Assembly (NCBI GenBank): GCA_025054835.1
Contig: JANWZQ010000145.1
Coordinates: 1 to 33,958 of the forward strand
Reading direction: 5' to 3'
Length of the DNA stretch: 33,958 bases
Source of the DNA: Chthonomonadaceae bacterium
GTDB taxonomy: Bacteria; Armatimonadota; Chthonomonadetes; Chthonomonadales; Chthonomonadaceae
Every line of letters begins with the position of its first letter. Positions within the stretch are counted from its first letter, which is position 1. The notes under the pieces are model-generated. The model ran no database searches and was not told where the DNA came from. It saw nothing but the letters and a program-made list of their open reading frames with translations. Below are positions 30,838 through 33,958 of this stretch, piece by piece. Made by a program: the position numbers and the translations under genes.

Positions 30838-31695
30838 ATGCATCGTCGACATTCTGTTCGGAATGCGGGTTTCACTCTGGTTGAACTGCTGGTAGTAATC
30901 GCCATTATTGCCATTCTGGCGGCCATCCTCTTTCCTGTGTTCGCGCAGGCACGCGAGAAGGCCCGGCAGACTTCCTGTCTATCAAACATGAAGCAGATCG
31001 GTCTGGCGCTGTACATGTACGTGCAGGATCATGATGAGACCATGCCGTATGCATTTGCACAGATCCCACCGATCAACAACGGAACGACCCGGAACATCCC
31101 TTACGACATGCAGATATTGCCCTATGTGAAGAACGACCACGTGTTCACCTGCAACAGCGACTCAGTCGGGCGGGGCACGCAGAGCTTCTGGGACGGCCGG
31201 TACGCGCCGTTGCGGATCCCACGATCTTACGGGTATGTGGGGCACCTGCACACAGAGGAAGGAGTAGCGCGTGGGGAGCAACCGGATCAGAACACCGGGA
31301 TGTCTCCCTGGGGCACGCACCCGCCCGTACTTCCGGCCATCACTCTGGCCGGGATCGATCGCCCTGCAGAGACTCTGGCGATCGTTGAGAGCTGGGCACC
31401 GGCAGGTACCCTTTCCGACAGTCTGGTTGGAGCGTATGACGGCTCGTTCTTCACCAACTGCGATCATGCCAAACTGGCTGGCCGCGTGTATGGAGCGCGG
31501 GACCCGATGAACCTGCCACGCATTCGCGCCTGTGGAATTACCTATTTCAGCTGGCGCCCCATGCGTGGCCATATGGATCAGGGCAACTATATATTTGCCG
31601 ACGGGCACGCCAAGGTGCTTCGGTGGGCGCAGGTCCGCGGAAATGATTTCTTTCTTTTCAAACGCATGAAGCCTGCCGTTGTGTTTACACCCTAG
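30838..31695 (+). CDS. DUF1559-type pseudopilin with prepilin cleavage signal and H-X9-DG motif
   Basis: The product has 285 residues. ATG 30838 has GAAGGAGG (30823-30830) 7 bases upstream, the strongest ribosome site in the window. The N-terminus has a short basic leader, then the type IV prepilin motif [20 protein letters not shown], cleaved before Phe. The next segment ([33 protein letters not shown]) is the form common in Armatimonadota. The C-terminus has [19 protein letters not shown] with the H-X9-DG motif. It is presumably processed by a prepilin peptidase and held in the membrane or assembled into a type II secretion or pilus-like fibre. Such proteins occur in large paralogous sets; individual functions are unknown. 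A terminator follows at once. Confidence 0.93.
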   Translation: MHRRHSVRNAGFTLVELLVVIAIIAILAAILFPVFAQAREKARQTSCLSNMKQIGLALYMYVQDHDETMPYAFAQIPPINNGTTRNIPYDMQILPYVKNDHVFTCNSDSVGRGTQSFWDGRYAPLRIPRSYGYVGHLHTEEGVARGEQPDQNTGMSPWGTHPPVLPAITLAGIDRPAETLAIVESWAPAGTLSDSLVGAYDGSFFTNCDHAKLAGRVYGARDPMNLPRIRACGITYFSWRPMRGHMDQGNYIFADGHAKVLRWAQVRGNDFFLFKRMKPAVVFTP

Positions 31696-31714
31696 GCAAC
31701 AGGCAGTACAGATG

Positions 31715-31747
31715 GGGCCGCTCGCAAACCGGTGAGCGGCCCTTTGC
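31715..31747 (+). terminator. Rho-independent terminator after the pseudopilin gene
   Basis: GGGCCGCTC (31715-31723) pairs with GAGCGGCCC (31734-31742), a perfect 9-bp GC-rich stem with a 10-base loop. TTTGCGTT follows. It begins 20 bases after the stop codon. Confidence 0.7.
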
Positions 31748-31856
31748 GTTGCGGGGACAGGAGAGGAACGGCTGGCAGGTCAGGAACGTGCCTGCGCAGA
31801 ATGTGAGAGGGCGTTTGCAGGCTTTTCTGGAGGGCAATGGACGGTTGGGAAATACA

Positions 31857-33242
31857 GTGCGAACAGTTCTGATTGCGTGTGCGGTTGCTCTGATGACCGG
31901 CCATCCCGTGGTGCGAGCGCAAACACGGGAAGAGAGGCACACATTGCAGTACGCGCCCGCACCGGTAGACAACCCGCTCAAAGGACTGGTGCCGTATGCC
32001 GGGGACGTGCGCGATCGCTTCCCGCATAGCATGGAGTTCGACTATCTGCCTCTCTCCGCACTGGTGACCGGGCCGGACACTTACAACTGGAAGCCACTGG
32101 AGGACTTGCTCAATGCGGTGGCCCGTCGAGGGCACCAGACGGTATTTCGAGTCTATCTGGAATACCCCGGAAAGCCCGGCGGAATCCCGAAGCACCTGCT
32201 GCGGAGAGGCCTGAAAGTGCACCGCTATCTACAATCCGAGGATCCACCGAAGTACATCGAGACACCGGACTACAGCAATCCCGAACTCCGCCGCACATTG
32301 CGCGCGTTCATCCGGGCGCTGGGACAGCGTTACGACGGGGACCCGCGGATCGGGTTCATTACAGCAGGACTGCTCGGTGCGTGGGGTGAGTGGCATAACT
32401 ATCCCCGGGATGATCTGTTTGCCAGCAAGGAAGTACAGAAAGAGGTGATGGACGCCTATGAGGCTGCGTTCCGGGTCACGCCGGTGTTGTTGCGCTACCC
32501 CGCCGGGGAGAACCATCCGGACTACGTGCCCAATCACCGCAGGCCCTTCGGGTATCACGACGACTCATTTGCCTGGGCCACGTTACATACGGGCAGGCCG
32601 GATGACTTCTGGTTCTTCATGACGGCCCTGCGTGCTGCAGGGAAGGACGCGCTGGAGAAGTGGAAACGCTACCCGATCGGCGGAGAGATCCGCCCGGAGG
32701 CCTGGGGGCGCGTGTTTGATCCGGACCCCGGTCACCCGGACATACAGAATTTCCGCCAGTGTGTGGATGAAACCCACGTCACCTGGTTGATGGATAGCGG
32801 TATGTTTGGCGAGAACGTCCCGGCAGACCGGAAACGGCGCGCGGAGGAAGAGGTGCGCCGGATGGGCTACGTGTTTCACGTGCCGGAGGTGCGTCTGGCA
32901 TACCTGCCTGATCGGAAAGTACGTGTGCGGGTGCAGGTGGTTAATCGGGGAGTTGCGCCTTTCTACTACGAGTGGCCACAGCAGTACGCCCTGATGGATG
33001 CCCGGGGCAGGGTCGTGCGTCAGTTTACCGCGCGGGGCAGGTTGCGCGGATTGTTGCCCGGGGACCCGCCTCGTGTCTGGGAGAAGGTGCTGGATGTGCG
33101 CGGCCTGCCTGCGGGAACATATCGCGTGCTGCTGCGCATACCAAATCCACTGCCAGACGGGCATCCGTTGCGCTTTGCCAACGCCGAGCAGGATCGGGAT
33201 CGACCGGGATGGTTGACACTGGCTTCCTGCCAGATGCCCTGA
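31857..33242 (+). CDS. Secreted DUF4832/DUF4874 domain protein (glycoside-hydrolase-like)
   Basis: From GTG 31857 the product has 461 residues and a clean signal peptide (VRTVLIACAVALMTGHPVVRAQ). GGGA lies 6 bases upstream. TTG 31845 with GGAGGG at 31829-31834 is an alternative, and the open frame runs up to 31749. The mature part starts with DNPLKGLVPYAGDV, the DUF4874 hallmark. It continues as a probable TIM barrel with AGLLGAWGEWHNYP, where the Glu in GEWH is the likely acid/base residue. A C-terminal beta domain (about 355-461, VRVRVQVVNRGVAPFYYEWP) is DUF4832-like. These proteins are predicted extracellular glycosidases of unknown specificity. It lies between a terminator and the glyS promoter, so it is probably a single-gene unit. 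Confidence 0.85.
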   Translation: MRTVLIACAVALMTGHPVVRAQTREERHTLQYAPAPVDNPLKGLVPYAGDVRDRFPHSMEFDYLPLSALVTGPDTYNWKPLEDLLNAVARRGHQTVFRVYLEYPGKPGGIPKHLLRRGLKVHRYLQSEDPPKYIETPDYSNPELRRTLRAFIRALGQRYDGDPRIGFITAGLLGAWGEWHNYPRDDLFASKEVQKEVMDAYEAAFRVTPVLLRYPAGENHPDYVPNHRRPFGYHDDSFAWATLHTGRPDDFWFFMTALRAAGKDALEKWKRYPIGGEIRPEAWGRVFDPDPGHPDIQNFRQCVDETHVTWLMDSGMFGENVPADRKRRAEEEVRRMGYVFHVPEVRLAYLPDRKVRVRVQVVNRGVAPFYYEWPQQYALMDARGRVVRQFTARGRLRGLLPGDPPRVWEKVLDVRGLPAGTYRVLLRIPNPLPDGHPLRFANAEQDRDRPGWLTLASCQMP

Positions 33243-33260
33243 AAGGCAACGCCCTGATCG

Positions 33261-33288
33261 TTGCACTGGCAGAGCAGGAGGGTACAAT
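33261..33288 (+). promoter_or_regulatory. Putative promoter of the glycyl-tRNA synthetase gene
   Basis: TTGCAC (33261-33266) and TACAAT (33283-33288, preceded by AGGG) are 16 bases apart. The box lies 80 bases before the start codon, immediately after the previous gene ends. Confidence 0.6.
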
Positions 33289-33368
33289 AGAGCGAGCTGG
33301 CGTCAATCTCGTGCCATCTGGCCGGAACGTTCCCGGGATTTCTCTACAAAAAGGAGTGGTTTGCCCGC

Positions 33369-33958
33369 ATGCCTGCAACCAGTCTGGATCAGATTGTCTC
33401 GCTCTGCAAACGCCGTGGTTTCATCTTCCCTAGCTGTGACATCTACGGTGGCCTGCAGGGAACTTACGATTACGGCCCACTGGGCGTGGAGTTGAAGAAC
33501 AACCTGAAACGCCTGTGGTGGCAGCACAATGTGTATGAGCGGGATGACATGGAAGGAATTGAAACTGCGATCCTGACCCACCGCTACGTGTTGCGCTACT
33601 CCGGCCATGAGAAAGAGTTTGTAGATCCGCTGGTGGATTGTAAGACCTGCAAGCTCCGCTTTCGTGCAGATCGAGCACAGGATGTGCAGTGCCTGAAAGA
33701 GCCCCGAAAGCACCCCGGGGAGTGTTCCGGTGCGTTCACGGAGCCACGCGCGTTCAACATGATGTTCAGAACGCAGGTAGGGCCCATCCCGGATGAGGAG
33801 TCGTTTGCCTATTTGCGCCCGGAGACCGCGCAGGGGATGTTCGTCAACTTCAAAAATGTGCTGGACTCCACCAACCGCAAGCTGCCCTTCGGGATCGCGC
33901 AGATCGGCAAGTCCTTTCGCAACGAGATCACCCCGCGAAACTTCATCTTCCGGGTGCG
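33369..33958 (+). CDS. glyS: Glycyl-tRNA synthetase, alpha2 (eukaryote/archaeal-like single chain) type, 5' part
   Basis: ATG 33369 is preceded by AAGGAG at 33351-33356. The frame stays open to the right edge, giving 196 residues of the N-terminal part. It begins with [20 protein letters not shown] and [20 protein letters not shown], the signature of the single-chain class II enzyme, unlike the alpha2-beta2 GlyQ/GlyS pair. A Cys-X2-Cys pair ([13 protein letters not shown]) and a following Cys begin the typical insertion. Then come [24 protein letters not shown] and [20 protein letters not shown], covering class II motif 2. The enzyme charges tRNA-Gly with glycine in the cytoplasm. The C-terminal anticodon-binding domain is outside the window. 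Confidence 0.95.
   Translation, partial: MPATSLDQIVSLCKRRGFIFPSCDIYGGLQGTYDYGPLGVELKNNLKRLWWQHNVYERDDMEGIETAILTHRYVLRYSGHEKEFVDPLVDCKTCKLRFRADRAQDVQCLKEPRKHPGECSGAFTEPRAFNMMFRTQVGPIPDEESFAYLRPETAQGMFVNFKNVLDSTNRKLPFGIAQIGKSFRNEITPRNFIFRV

Noticed and set aside
1-33958. tRNA, rRNA, CRISPR arrays, insertion sequences, prophage genes
   Set aside because: No cloverleaf-like sequence, regularly spaced repeat set, transposase motif or phage structural gene was recognised by reading; a tRNAscan or CRISPR search was not possible here.

Overview
The window reads as chromosomal DNA of a Gram-negative-type, GC-rich bacterium, most likely a member of the Armatimonadota. The strongest taxonomic pointer is the pseudopilin at 30838-31695: its N-terminus runs from a prepilin cleavage site into an [13 protein letters not shown] stretch, and it ends with an H-X9-DG motif. 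Together these are characteristic of the DUF1559-type proteins that are abundant in Armatimonadota. Two PEP-CTERM proteins, Tat-exported sugar enzymes and a DUF4832 protein fit the same picture. The assignment is inference from protein style; there is no rRNA in the window.

Layout. (1) 1-2631, plus strand: the tail of a formylglycine-generating-enzyme-like protein, then a Tat-signal Gfo/Idh/MocA oxidoreductase and a Tat-signal hydroxypyruvate-isomerase-like TIM barrel, probably for extracytoplasmic or imported sugar acids. (2) 2717-8707, minus strand: a SigB/SigF-like sigma factor fused to a degenerate GGDEF domain, a secreted beta-helix carbohydrate-active protein, a VOC/glyoxalase-fold protein and a phosphohexomutase. 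(3) 9079-10699, plus: a PEP-CTERM protein and an endonuclease III family glycosylase. (4) 10796-16559: an SDR dehydrogenase (minus) divergent from a plus-strand run of pyruvate carboxylase, cupin and alpha/beta hydrolase. (5) 16661-22242, minus: pgpH-like HD phosphohydrolase, ybeY, a fused lipid kinase/PAP2 phosphatase and a CorC/HlyC-type membrane protein. This is the widely conserved pgpH-ybeY-dgkA neighbourhood and is headed by a perfect consensus sigma-70 promoter. (6) 22548-24560, plus: a HEAT-repeat protein. (7) 24620-28937, minus: a NucA-type nuclease, a hemerythrin, a second PEP-CTERM protein and FolC. (8) 29097-33958, plus: an M42 peptidase coupled to a NuiA-like nuclease inhibitor, a DUF1559 pseudopilin, a DUF4832 protein and the 5' part of glycyl-tRNA synthetase.

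Two items deserve most attention. The first is the sigma factor at 2717-4069. Its C-terminal GGDEF-like domain has lost the catalytic signature but keeps an RxxD I-site-like motif at exactly the canonical spacing, so it is a candidate sigma factor that senses cyclic di-GMP directly. The second is the co-occurrence, 5 kb apart, of a NucA-family DNA/RNA nuclease and a protein resembling its inhibitor NuiA, with the inhibitor gene translationally coupled to an M42 peptidase.

I saw no rRNA, tRNA, CRISPR array, insertion sequence or prophage gene. Coding density is high, and several very long antisense ORFs are shadows caused by GC-biased codon use.
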